This document shows, piece after piece, positions 20,109-28,375 of a stretch of 64,000 bases of DNA. The stretch is from positions 3,472,001 to 3,536,000 of the forward strand of contig CP030884.1 in assembly GCA_006969385.1 (NCBI GenBank), written 5' to 3'. The stretch is from Planctomycetaceae bacterium (GTDB taxonomy: Bacteria; Planctomycetota; Phycisphaerae; UBA1845; UTPLA1). A model generated the notes under the pieces. That model was not told the origin of the DNA, did not search any database, and saw only the letters and a program-made list of their open reading frames with translations. Numbering within the stretch: position 1 is the stretch's first letter; each line of letters begins with the position of its first letter. The translations under genes were made by a program, and so were the position numbers.

Positions 20109-20663
20109 ATGTCCGAGCACGTGAATCAACTTCCACTTTCGGCACCGCGGTATTGTGATGTACCGTTCGCGCCATACCGCTTCGTGCCGGGGCGGCATCC
20201 GCATCCGACGGCGCATCCGGAGGGGCACAGCTTTTTGCCCCCCGGCGAGAGCGAGCCGGCGGTGCCGTTTGTGCCGCCGGCGCGATGGTGGGAGAGCACG
20301 GCCTATCTGGAAGGCGTCGATTGCTATAACCACGGATTTTGGTGGGAGGCGCACGAGGCATGGGAGGGTCTTTGGCACGTGGTGCCCAATCCATCGTCGC
20401 AGCGCAGCTTTTTGCAGGGGGCGATTCAAGTGTCGGCGCTGCACCTGCAAGCGTTTCTCGGCAAGCGCAACGGAATCATTCGGCTGCACGAAAGCAGCCA
20501 GCGGCACTTCGCCAACGTCAAGGTTCCGGACGATGGTATGTTCATGGGCGTGAATTTAGATGATTGGCTAAAACAGGTGGCGGCCTACACCGAAGCATTG
20601 CTGAGTCGCGAGCCGATTGCTCATGTGCCCGACCAATACCCGTATCTGAAATTGTCGAGATGA
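20109..20663 (+). CDS. DUF309 family protein
   Basis: A 184-residue soluble protein of unknown function. The ATG at 20109 is preferred; the frame continues upstream only through repeat A. The family signature is the metal-binding-like helix pair 'YNHGFWWEAHEAWEGLWH' (about residues 77-94), followed by 'FLQGAIQVSALHLQAF' and a final helical region. The N-terminal 70 residues are proline/histidine-rich and unlike the short DUF309 proteins. The gene overlaps the 3' end of the minus-strand frame at 20568-21224 by 96 bp. No operon partner is evident. The family assignment is good. The role is unknown. Confidence 0.82.
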   Translation: MSEHVNQLPLSAPRYCDVPFAPYRFVPGRHPHPTAHPEGHSFLPPGESEPAVPFVPPARWWESTAYLEGVDCYNHGFWWEAHEAWEGLWHVVPNPSSQRSFLQGAIQVSALHLQAFLGKRNGIIRLHESSQRHFANVKVPDDGMFMGVNLDDWLKQVAAYTEALLSREPIAHVPDQYPYLKLSR

Positions 20664-21224
20664 ATACAATTGGAGAATCGCATTTCGCAAATGGCCGTCG
20701 GCTAGGGCGCGCGGCCAGTCGATCTGCAGAATGATTGCCGTTGGTTCGCGCCATTCTCCAGCGGCCCGCTTTACGGTGAAGCCGAGAAAGCACCCGTGGT
20801 GGTCGCTCCACGTTAGCCCCGTGGGGTGATGGAACGGTGCCGGGCCGCAATCGATTTCGCGACCGGTGAAGTCGCCGTTAGCCGAGTATTCGCGGATGAC
20901 GCCGCGGCGGGGGGTGGGTTTGTAACGGTCGCCATAGATATACAGGTTACCGTCGTGGTAGGCGACGCCCTGGCCGGCACCCAGCAAGGGGTCGCTGAGC
21001 GTCCGCTGGGGCTGCAAGCGATGCGTTACAAGGGCCGGGCCTGACGAGGCATCGGCTTTTTCAATGTTATGCGACGTTTGGATTGACTGTGCGTTAACAA
21101 ACACAATGAAAGCGATCGATCGGATAAAGCCGGTGTCGAGCAGCAACATATCGGGTGCATCCAAACTCGGTGGAAACTGATTACCGAATGAGTCTTGAGC
21201 CGTCCATCGTAATAAAAACCGCAC
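20568..21224 (-). pseudogene. Probable truncated beta-propeller-like exported protein gene
   Basis: A frame of 218 codons whose middle part looks like a real protein: 'LLGAGQGVAYHDGNLYIYGD', 'REYSANGDFTGREIDCGPAP' and 'HHPTGLTWSDHHGCFLGFTV'. A possible signal peptide starts at the ATG at 21149 (MLLLDTGFIRSIAFIVFVNA). After 'IDWPRALADGHLRNAIL' the sequence loses protein-like character and runs 96 bp antisense into the end of the DUF309 gene. I read this as a gene that lost its 3' half when it became joined to the DUF309 region. A complete short protein cannot be excluded. No ribosome-binding site was found. Confidence 0.45.
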
Positions 21225-21667
21225 GATCGCCCAAAGAAAATGTTTGACCGACCGATCTTATGCTCGGTAAAATATGGTGAAGAAAAAGTTTATTACGACG
21301 GATTGTGGCCTTTGGGGTCATCAAAGCACATGGTTATTGCAGAATTTTCGACAGCTTCGGTGGTTCGGTGTTCGCGGCTCGTTGAGCGGCGCGAGAAACT
21401 GTCCATTGGTTGCTGCGATTTCATGTCAAAAGTCTTCAACGAGTGAGGCGGCTTTCTAACCGTCTCGGCTGATGGCGATGGTTTCTAATCGCCGGTCGGC
21501 CTTGTCCCGCGACATGTCATTTGTTTCGTCCGATTTTTGTGGTATCGGACAAAAGCGTTGGGCATTCGCGGACTCGATCGGTCCTCAGATGCGAATTTTG
21601 ATTCGCCGATGAACTCGATGACCTTTCGTTCAATTGGCTCGTTTGAAACTTGGAGTAAATACACGCT
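21225..21667. other. 443-bp intergenic region upstream of lat
   Basis: No credible gene is present. Small frames such as 21240-21446 have no supporting features. A lysine-type riboswitch was looked for because lat follows, and none was recognised. GGAG lies about 12 bp before the lat ATG. Confidence 0.45.
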
Positions 21668-23020
21668 ATGTCTTCTCATGTTGCCGAACCCGTGCGGATC
21701 GATCCGACGGTCGTTCTCGATGAACTCAAGAAACATATTCTGGTCGATGGTTTCGAGATCGTGATCGATCTCGAACGCAGCAAGGGCTGCACGCTTTACG
21801 ACGCACACGGCGATCGTGAAATCATCGACATGTACAGCTTTTACGCGTCGATGCCGATCGGCTTTAACCATCCTTACTTCGATAAGGAGGAAGTCCGCAA
21901 CGAATTGGCCGATGCCGCCACCATTAAGATTGCCAATTCCGATGTGTACTCGGTGCAGATGGCCGAGTTTGTGAAGACGTTCGATCGCGTGATGGGCTTT
22001 CCGCAGCTGCCGCGTTACTTCTTTATCGAAGGCGGCGCGCTCGCCGTTGAAAACGCGATGAAAGCCGCGATGGACTGGAAGGTGCGCAAGAACATCGCCG
22101 CCGGTCGCGGTGAAATCGGAACAGAAATCTTGCACTTCGAGAACGCCTTCCACGGTCGCACCGGTTACACGATGTCGGTAACCAATACCGATCCGAACAA
22201 GGTGAAGTACTTCGCCAAGTTCGATTGGCCGCGCGTAAGCACGCCGAACATCGATTTCTCGCTGGACGAACCCGAGCGCACCAAGGCCGCCGAGGCCGCC
22301 GAAAAGAAGGCCGAAGCCGAGATCATGAAGGCGCTGGCGGATCGACCGCATCGAATATGCGCGATCTTGCTCGAACCGGTTCAGGGGGAAGGCGGCGACC
22401 GCCACTTCCGGCATGAATGGATGCAAACGCTGCGTCGGATTTGCGATGAAAACGAACTGCTGCTGATCTTCGATGAAGTGCAATGCGGCATGGGCGTGAC
22501 CGGCGCGCGCTGGGCGTTTGAAACGTTGTGTACCGTTCCCGATTTGCTATGTTTCGGTAAGAAGGCACAAGTCTGCGGCGTGATGGCCGGACCCAAGCTC
22601 GACGAAGTGCCGGAGAACGTGTTTCGCACGCCGAGTCGCATCAACAGCACGTGGGGCGGCAATTACACCGATATGGTGCGCTCCAAGCATTTCCTGAACA
22701 TCATCGAGCAGGAAAACCTGATCGAGAATGCGAAGGTCGTGGGCGACTACTTCGGCGAGCAGCTTCGCAAGCTGCACGATGAAGAACCCATGATCGAAGA
22801 GACGCGCGGCTCGGGCTTGTTGCAGGCGTTTAGCCTGAAAGACGGCACGTTCCGCGATCACTTCTGGAAGGGCTGTTTTGAGGTCGGCCTGCTGGTGGTG
22901 CGTAGCGGTCCGCGATCGATTCGATTCAGACCGGTTTTGGATACGACCAAAGACGTGATAGACGAAGTCATGCGGCTGATGCGCGAGCAAATCCGTCGCG
23001 TGCATGCGGAAGGATATTGA
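21668..23020 (+). CDS. lat: L-lysine 6-aminotransferase
   Basis: Cytoplasmic PLP enzyme transferring the epsilon-amino group of lysine to 2-oxoglutarate, giving 2-aminoadipate semialdehyde (piperideine-6-carboxylate) and glutamate. It has 450 residues, the normal LAT length. Fold type I signatures include 'FFIEGGALAVENAMK' (119-133), 'FENAFHGRTGY' (157-167), the PLP aspartate in 'LLIFDEVQCGMG' and Schiff-base Lys299 in 'CFGKKAQVCGVMAG'. These motifs are those of lysine 6-transaminase rather than ornithine or GABA aminotransferases. A terminator follows at 23149-23201, and amaB, the next pathway enzyme, lies 510 bp downstream on the same strand. Confidence 0.93.
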   Translation: MSSHVAEPVRIDPTVVLDELKKHILVDGFEIVIDLERSKGCTLYDAHGDREIIDMYSFYASMPIGFNHPYFDKEEVRNELADAATIKIANSDVYSVQMAEFVKTFDRVMGFPQLPRYFFIEGGALAVENAMKAAMDWKVRKNIAAGRGEIGTEILHFENAFHGRTGYTMSVTNTDPNKVKYFAKFDWPRVSTPNIDFSLDEPERTKAAEAAEKKAEAEIMKALADRPHRICAILLEPVQGEGGDRHFRHEWMQTLRRICDENELLLIFDEVQCGMGVTGARWAFETLCTVPDLLCFGKKAQVCGVMAGPKLDEVPENVFRTPSRINSTWGGNYTDMVRSKHFLNIIEQENLIENAKVVGDYFGEQLRKLHDEEPMIEETRGSGLLQAFSLKDGTFRDHFWKGCFEVGLLVVRSGPRSIRFRPVLDTTKDVIDEVMRLMREQIRRVHAEGY

Positions 23021-23046
23021 GAAGTACGAACCTTGGAGGAGGGGGT

Positions 23047-23100
23047 GATCACGCGCCCGATTGGATTGGAATAATCGATCGATCGCGGGCGTTTGTGATC
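23047..23100 (+). other. Long imperfect inverted repeat after lat
   Basis: GATCAC and CGCCCG (23047-23059) pair with CGGGCG and GTGATC (23086-23100) around a 26-nt loop. It begins 26 bp after the lat stop and may be part of a termination or mRNA-stability structure. Confidence 0.4.
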
Positions 23101-23148
23101 AACAAAATGGGGTGAACTGCCATCAATGGGTGGGGCGGTTTGCCTCAG

Positions 23149-23201
23149 GCGGCGTGCGCTGACTCGGCTTCGGCTCGGGGGGGCACGCCGCTTCTTTTTT
23201 T
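23149..23201 (+). terminator. Rho-independent terminator downstream of lat
   Basis: The stem GCGGCGTGC (23149-23157) / GCACGCCGC (23183-23191) is followed by TTCTTTTTTT. The loop is 25 nt, GC-rich, with internal pairing. Confidence 0.7.
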
Positions 23202-23262
23202 ACCAAGAGTAGGGCGGTCGCGCGGGTGTTTGACTTCTTGATTCGGCTGCAGGCTGAAGTTT

Positions 23263-23300
23263 GCGCTGTGGCACCGGTTTGGAACCGGTGTATCCGGAGG
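23263..23300 (+). repeat. Dispersed palindromic repeat (GGCACCGG type)
   Basis: The core GCACCGGTTTGGAACCGGTG is preceded by GCGCTGTG, as in the copy at 55232-55272. It lies between the lat terminator and amaB. Confidence 0.7.
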
Positions 23301-23530
23301 CAGGACTGCGATGCCCGTTTGCAGCCAATGATTTCGCGCGGCGTTGCCAACTATTCACCGATACCCGAACATACCAGAGGTTCACGGTCGTCGATTGTTC
23401 GACAAGACACGTCCGGATCGCGGCGGATGCCCCAACCAGTGCGCGACGGATAACAACGTCTCGCATGGCCGAGTTATTTTCAAACACAGCGCGCACAAAA
23501 ACACGCGCAACGATACGCAGGAGCAGCACG

Positions 23531-25102
23531 ATGTCAGAAACGCAGGCAATTCTCGATCGCTTGGGCATTGAAAAGGTCAACCCTGGCGTCTTTAACGGCG
23601 AATGGATGGGCAGCGATAAACAGCTCGACTCGTTCAGCCCCATCAACGGTGAGTTGATCGCGTCCGTCACGCAAGCGACCGAGGCCGAATACGACCAAAC
23701 CATGGCCGCTGCCCAGCGCGCGTTTGAAAACTGGCGCACCGTGCCCGCACCCAAGCGTGGTGAAGTGGTGCGACAACTCGGTAACGCGTTGCGCGAACAC
23801 AAGGCCGACCTCGGCGCGCTCGTCACGATGGAGATGGGCAAGATTCGCGCCGAAGGCGAAGGCGAAGTGCAGGAGATGATCGACATCTGCGATTTCGCGG
23901 TGGGTTTGTCGCGTCAACTTTATGGTTTGACGATGCACTCCGAGCGACCGTCGCACCGCATGTATGAGCAGTGGCATCCGCTCGGTGTCGTAGGCGTGAT
24001 CAGCGCGTTTAACTTCCCCGTGGCCGTCTGGTCGTGGAACTCGGCGCTGGCGGCAGTCTGCGGTAACAGCACGCTTTGGAAACCATCGAGCAAGACGCCG
24101 TTGACGGCGATTGCAACGACGAAGATCGCGCAACAAGTGTGCAAGGCCAACGGTGTCGATCCGGCGATATTCAGCCTCGTCATCGGGCGCGGTTCGACGA
24201 TCGGCGAGAAACTGATTAATGACCGCAATATTCCGCTGGTTTCTGCGACGGGTTCATGCCGCATGGGCTATCGCATCGGCGAAGTCGTGCACCAGCGCTT
24301 GGGTAAGACGATTCTCGAACTGGGCGGCAACAACGCCATCATCGTCACGTCGTACGCGGATATGGACATGGCGATTCGCGCGATTCTGTTTGGTGCTGTG
24401 GGCACGGCCGGTCAACGCTGCACCAGTACCCGTCGCATCATCGCGCACGAGTCGATTCGCAAAGAGCTAACGGATCGGTTGGTGAAGGCGTATGGCCACG
24501 TGAAGATCGGCGACCCGCTTAAGGAAGGCACGCTGATGGGACCATTGATCGACGAAGGTGCGGTCAAAGATTTCCAGAACGCGATCGAAGCCGTGAAGAA
24601 AGCCGGCGGCGAGGTGTTGTGCGGCGGCGAGGTGCTCAGCGGCGGCGACTACCCCGGTGGTTGCTACGTCACGCCCTGTATCGCCAACGCTAAGAACGAA
24701 TACCAGATCGTACAGGACGAAACCTTCGCGCCGATTCTTTACATGATGGGCTATGGTAGTAGCAGCAAGCCCGCCGACGCGGCAACGCTCGAAAAAGAAA
24801 CGCGCGAAGCGATCGCCATCCACAACGGCGTGCCGCAAGGCCTCAGCAGCGCCATCTTCAGCCATCACGTGATCGAAGCGGAGATGTTCCTCTCGGCGGC
24901 GGGCAGTGACTGTGGCATCGCCAATGTCAACATCGGCACCAGCGGCGCCGAAATCGGCGGCGCGTTCGGTGGTGAAAAAGAAACCGGCGGCGGTCGTGAG
25001 TCGGGCAGCGACGCTTGGAAAGCCTACATGCGACGGCAGACGAACACGATCAATTGGGGCACGGCATTGCCGTTGGCGCAGGGGATTAAGTTTGGGGATT
25101 AG
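23531..25102 (+). CDS. amaB: Piperideine-6-carboxylate / 2-aminoadipate semialdehyde dehydrogenase (ALDH7 family)
   Basis: NAD-dependent aldehyde dehydrogenase of 523 residues oxidising 2-aminoadipate semialdehyde to 2-aminoadipate, the step after lysine 6-aminotransferase. The ATG at 23531 has AGGAG 8 bp upstream. The 90 codons upstream in frame are repeat and spacer. ALDH7-type features include 'YEQWHPLGVVGVISAFNFPV', the catalytic Glu in 'LELGGNNAIIV', the catalytic Cys in 'GTAGQRCTSTRR', and a C-terminus with 'GIANVNIGTSGAEIGGAFGG' then 'GGGRESGSDAWK'. That last stretch is distinctive of antiquitin/AmaB. Position after lat supports the assignment. Together they form the aminoadipate route of lysine catabolism. 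Confidence 0.93.
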   Translation: MSETQAILDRLGIEKVNPGVFNGEWMGSDKQLDSFSPINGELIASVTQATEAEYDQTMAAAQRAFENWRTVPAPKRGEVVRQLGNALREHKADLGALVTMEMGKIRAEGEGEVQEMIDICDFAVGLSRQLYGLTMHSERPSHRMYEQWHPLGVVGVISAFNFPVAVWSWNSALAAVCGNSTLWKPSSKTPLTAIATTKIAQQVCKANGVDPAIFSLVIGRGSTIGEKLINDRNIPLVSATGSCRMGYRIGEVVHQRLGKTILELGGNNAIIVTSYADMDMAIRAILFGAVGTAGQRCTSTRRIIAHESIRKELTDRLVKAYGHVKIGDPLKEGTLMGPLIDEGAVKDFQNAIEAVKKAGGEVLCGGEVLSGGDYPGGCYVTPCIANAKNEYQIVQDETFAPILYMMGYGSSSKPADAATLEKETREAIAIHNGVPQGLSSAIFSHHVIEAEMFLSAAGSDCGIANVNIGTSGAEIGGAFGGEKETGGGRESGSDAWKAYMRRQTNTINWGTALPLAQGIKFGD

Positions 25103-25217
25103 GGGGAGAGTTTCGAATTGAGAATGGGCGCGGTTAAACAACTTCGGGCCCCACGTGGGTTTGACCGGCTGTTCCCGAGCACATTCAAAATGTGGTCGAT
25201 TCATTAACGACGGATCG

Positions 25218-26183
25218 ATGGTAGATTCCAATGTGGGGCCGGTGATGAATCCATCGATTGTAAAGTCAGAGTTTAGTGAGCCACCGCCGCGAAATGATCG
25301 AACGAACAGAGCCGTTGTATCTCGCGAGTTTCGGAGTTTGGGGATTAAGGATGAAGATTTGTGGGAGATCGGTGTTGATTCGCACTTAGAGCGCCGCAGT
25401 ATTTGGGAAAGGCTCTTTAAGCAGTCGCGTCAAGAGATGATAATAGACTTGTTCGGCACAGTTTTGATATGGCTGCAGAATCGGGATAACAAGAAGAAAG
25501 GACTCAAGGCAAAGGACTTTGGAGAGGGGATATATTACGCAGTTGTTTCACCTGACAAAGCATTTGAGTATTGGAAAAAGCTGTTTGCCCGAACCACTTA
25601 TACTGGTCTTTATCCGTTTCTCTTTGGTTCTTTCCGCCTTGACAGTCTCGGGTTAGACGAACCTTATCTCACCATGTGCCCCACCAAAACGTTGGAGGCC
25701 GGTCTTGCTATCGATATTGACGCCTGGGTCGAAGATACGTGGCGCGATGAGTCCGTATCAATAAGCTATGAGTTAGGCGTGTGGCCGGATAAACCTTTGA
25801 TACAAAAAGAGTTGTTTCCCGTCAGCCTGTTCTCAAACGACAAGGCGGCAATCGCGATCGTATTGGTCCCAGGCTCGAATAGTTGGGAAGCTGTTTCAAA
25901 TATTTCCCTCGGGGGAAATAATCCAACCACAGAATATTACGTTGGTATGCTCAAGAGATGGCACGAGCGCTACGGGGCGGAGTTGGTTTCATTGGATTCG
26001 TCGAATCTCGATCTAGTCGTATCAAGACGCCCGGAAACACGTGAAGAAGCAATCAGTGTGACTCGCGAGATGATTGTGTTCTGTTGTGATATCGTCGGAA
26101 ACGACGAACGACACCTCGAATCGATCAGTGAACTTGCCGCCCACGTGATGCATAATGACATCTGGTACTTTTGGTGGGATTGA
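25218..26183 (+). CDS. DUF4253 domain protein, first of a tandem pair
   Basis: A protein of about 321 residues (start uncertain: ATGs at 25218 and 25245, with GGGG 7 bp before the latter). It has no signal or membrane segment and is likely cytoplasmic. The last 110 residues match DUF4253: 'LKRWHERYGAELVSLDSSNL', 'VSRRPETREEAISVTREMIV' and the terminal 'DIWYFWWD'. A middle segment 'KDFGEGIYYAVVSPDKAFEY' is shared with the next gene, so the two are full-length paralogues and not only alike at the C-terminus. Codon use is clearly more AT-rich than in flanking metabolic genes, suggesting recent acquisition. DUF4253 proteins often occur as lone accessory genes or in multi-copy arrays. Function unknown. 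Confidence 0.82.
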   Translation: MVDSNVGPVMNPSIVKSEFSEPPPRNDRTNRAVVSREFRSLGIKDEDLWEIGVDSHLERRSIWERLFKQSRQEMIIDLFGTVLIWLQNRDNKKKGLKAKDFGEGIYYAVVSPDKAFEYWKKLFARTTYTGLYPFLFGSFRLDSLGLDEPYLTMCPTKTLEAGLAIDIDAWVEDTWRDESVSISYELGVWPDKPLIQKELFPVSLFSNDKAAIAIVLVPGSNSWEAVSNISLGGNNPTTEYYVGMLKRWHERYGAELVSLDSSNLDLVVSRRPETREEAISVTREMIVFCCDIVGNDERHLESISELAAHVMHNDIWYFWWD

Positions 26184-26201
26184 CGAAAACGGGAAGCTAT
26201 C

Positions 26202-27086
26202 TTGACCGACAAGCTGCCATATCACCATCCGCCGCGGCGGAATCAACGCTCTAATCGTATTGCCGTGATCGAGATTTTTGAGCGGGCAGGCATCGACCCA
26301 AACGACATTGGAGAGATCGGAGTCAACCCAAGTGTAGTGAGTCACGAGGGTATGCCTATTGAGTTGTCAGACGATTCGCAAGCAGCCGGTTCGTTCGATC
26401 CTTCGGAGTTTGGGGAAGGTATCTACTATTCCGCCGTCGCCCCCGATCGCGCAATGGATACTTGGCGATTGTTACGACGCGACGCGTTCGAGTCCGGCTT
26501 GTATCCAATACTGTACGCTGGTCATAGCAAGAGTGACCTACCCGATTGGCTGCCATTTCTCGCTCGTGACCCTCGTGAGGGATTGCAGGCTGGTATTTCG
26601 TACAACATCGAGCAGCGCGTGGCAGAGGTTGAAGGGCGCCATCGTGATGACGGGTTGAAGTATCACGGCGCTTGGCCGGACCAGCCGCAGGTGTGCCATC
26701 AGTCCGTCTTCATTCATGGTTACTCTGACGACATCGATATGGTTCCGGCGATCGCGCTTTTGCCCGGTCGCAACGGATGGGAGGCGCTTTCCAATTTTCA
26801 ACTCGGCGGCAACCAACCGTCGGCAGCGGAATTCATCGCATTCACCAAATACTGGCACGCTCAACATGGGGCGGAGGTGTTGGGCCTTTGGTCTGATCGC
26901 ATGGAACTTTACGTTGAGACGCCACCTACCAACCGAGACATTGCACTCGATGTAGCCAGAGAAATGATCGCGTTCTGTTGGACGATGCTCGACCAAGAGT
27001 TGCCGGATGGTCGACTGATGACATCTGTGCAGGACGTTGCAGCTTCTGCAATTAACAGCACGATTTGGCGATTTTTCTGGGATTGA
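26202..27086 (+). CDS. DUF4253 domain protein, second of a tandem pair
   Basis: A 294-residue paralogue of the preceding gene in the same reading frame, 18 bp after its stop. No ATG is available near the start. A TTG at 26202 with GGGAAG about 8 bp upstream is the likely initiation codon. Shared blocks with the upstream protein include an N-terminal 'PPRRNQRSNRIAV', 'FGEGIYYSAVAPDRAMDTW', 'LLPGRNGWEALSNFQLGGNQ' and the C-terminal 'TIWRFFWD'. The C-terminal half is DUF4253 ('YWHAQHGAEVLGLWSDRMEL'). It lacks the insertion of about 25 residues (a basic 'NRDNKKKGLK' linker) found in the first copy. Cytoplasmic by absence of export signals. Function unknown. Confidence 0.8.
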   Translation: MTDKLPYHHPPRRNQRSNRIAVIEIFERAGIDPNDIGEIGVNPSVVSHEGMPIELSDDSQAAGSFDPSEFGEGIYYSAVAPDRAMDTWRLLRRDAFESGLYPILYAGHSKSDLPDWLPFLARDPREGLQAGISYNIEQRVAEVEGRHRDDGLKYHGAWPDQPQVCHQSVFIHGYSDDIDMVPAIALLPGRNGWEALSNFQLGGNQPSAAEFIAFTKYWHAQHGAEVLGLWSDRMELYVETPPTNRDIALDVAREMIAFCWTMLDQELPDGRLMTSVQDVAASAINSTIWRFFWD

Positions 27087-27145
27087 AGTCTGCTTTATGA
27101 TGTACAATTCTTTCATTGATGCGAGATATCGCTAGAATCTCGCTC

Positions 27146-27535
27146 ATGATCCAATTCGCCAATCAAAAAACAGAAGCCAAAAACGTCCTCGGCGGTCCGC
27201 TCGCTGTTTGTGGCACCGATCCGATGACCGGGTACTTCCGCGATGGTTGCTGCAATACCGATGCGACCGACGCGGGTTCGCATACGGTCTGCGTCAAGGT
27301 GACGAGCGAGTTTCTCGAATTCAGCGCGTCGCGCGGTAACGATTTGTCAACGCCCAACCCGATGTATGGTTTTCCCGGTCTCAAACCCGGCGATCGCTGG
27401 TGCCTGTGCGCGGCGCGCTGGTTAGAAGCGTTCGAAGCGGGTGTCGCGCCGTCGGTGGTGTTGGAAGCGACGCACGAGAAGGCGTTGGAGATCATTGACT
27501 TGGAAGACCTTCAACAATATGCAATTGCAGGTTGA
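27146..27535 (+). CDS. DUF2237 family protein
   Basis: A 129-residue soluble protein matching DUF2237 across its whole length. Blocks include 'KNVLGGPLAVCGTDPMTGYF' and 'RDGCCNTDATDAGSHTVCVK', then 'SASRGNDLSTPNPMYGFPGL', 'KPGDRWCLCAARWLEA' and 'APSVVLEATHEKALEII'. Conserved cysteines (C-x(n)-GCC-, and CLC) suggest metal or redox chemistry, but no activity is established for the family. The ATG at 27146 matches the usual start. A second ATG at 27119 would add nine residues. A 7-bp inverted repeat GCGAGAT/ATCTCGC (27121-27143) lies just before the ATG and could be an operator. It sits in the AT-rich accessory stretch, yet its own composition is nearer the host's. Confidence 0.88.
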   Translation: MIQFANQKTEAKNVLGGPLAVCGTDPMTGYFRDGCCNTDATDAGSHTVCVKVTSEFLEFSASRGNDLSTPNPMYGFPGLKPGDRWCLCAARWLEAFEAGVAPSVVLEATHEKALEIIDLEDLQQYAIAG

Positions 27536-27570
27536 CGAAGGGCGATGACATCTTCGGGTTGGAGAGAAAA

Positions 27571-28062
27571 ATGTTCAATGTCGGTATTGTTCAGTCACGA
27601 CGGTTGGTAGTGTTTTGGGTTAACTTAATATTTGTCACATTTTTTGCGACGCTGGTCGGATGTAGCCAGGCGACAACTGATCCGCATGTGATGATCATGC
27701 AGGTGCATGAACTCGAAGAGCAAACGCCGACTGTCGAGATGATCGCGACGTTACTCAATCTTCACGAACATCGCTATAAGTTGTTATCAAAAGGTGCTGA
27801 TTCCCGTGTCCGGTTTACCTACAAAACATTTATAAATGGAAAATGTGAAATCACTCGGAACTTCGAAAATATCTCGACGGATTTAACGCGTGGTGAAGAG
27901 TTGCCTATCCGTATTGGGGCAGCATACGGAAATCCCCCCAAGAAAATCGCCAGTGTTGGTTTGTTAAAACTGACGATCATGGATTTGGGCACTACTGGAC
28001 GGACCCCAATATTCCAGATGCTAATTTGGTACAACGTTCGGGCCAGGGATCAGTTGGTTTAG
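27571..28062 (+). CDS. Small lipoprotein of unknown function
   Basis: A 163-residue protein from the ATG at 27571, with GGAGAG a few bases upstream. A TTG at 27532 overlapping the previous stop is possible but less likely. The N-terminus is a lipoprotein signal: basic residues, a hydrophobic core (VVFWVNLIFVTFFATL), then lipobox LVGC. The mature part is acidic then mixed, with no recognisable domain ('VEMIATLLNLHEHRYKLLSK', 'KKIASVGLLKLTIMDL'). Codon use is AT-rich like the DUF4253 genes. It follows DUF2237 by 35 bp and may be co-transcribed. No homologue is recognised. Confidence 0.65.
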   Translation: MFNVGIVQSRRLVVFWVNLIFVTFFATLVGCSQATTDPHVMIMQVHELEEQTPTVEMIATLLNLHEHRYKLLSKGADSRVRFTYKTFINGKCEITRNFENISTDLTRGEELPIRIGAAYGNPPKKIASVGLLKLTIMDLGTTGRTPIFQMLIWYNVRARDQLV

Positions 28063-28375
28063 GAGAGTCCGCATTAATCCTTGGCAGGGCTTACTTCAAA
28101 TCCGGCTTCCAAGTAAACGAGGATTCGTTCTTCGACAATTGTTTATTTGGAGTGGGCTTTTTCGTGACGGTTGAACGTCTCGATGGTGTTGAATCCGGTC
28201 TAGATGACTTCGCCGACGAGGCGGACCAATAACGACAATTACCGCGAAAACCAGCCCCTGCCGAACTGCATCAATTCCCCTTTGGAATCGCGATTCACAG
28301 CCCGATTGCTTGATTCCATCTCGGATTAAACTAAGGTATTCGCCAGCGGGGGAGTTCCGCATGGAGTAATATCGC
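28063..28375. other. 313-bp intergenic region upstream of ugd
   Basis: No gene is supported. The short frames 28026-28232 (plus) and 28096-28398 (minus) have no ribosome-binding sites or protein-like composition. The ugd promoter is presumably here. A GGGGGAG sequence lies about 23 bp before its ATG. Confidence 0.4.

Larger units (their letters stand above)
23021..23530. other. 510-bp spacer between lat and amaB
   Basis: It contains an imperfect hairpin (23047-23100), a rho-independent terminator (23149-23201) and a dispersed palindromic repeat (23263-23300). The amaB frame stays open back to 23261 but is not coding-like there. Confidence 0.5.

Noticed and set aside
21225..21667. Lysine riboswitch upstream of lat
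   Set aside because: No recognisable conserved core or five-helix junction.
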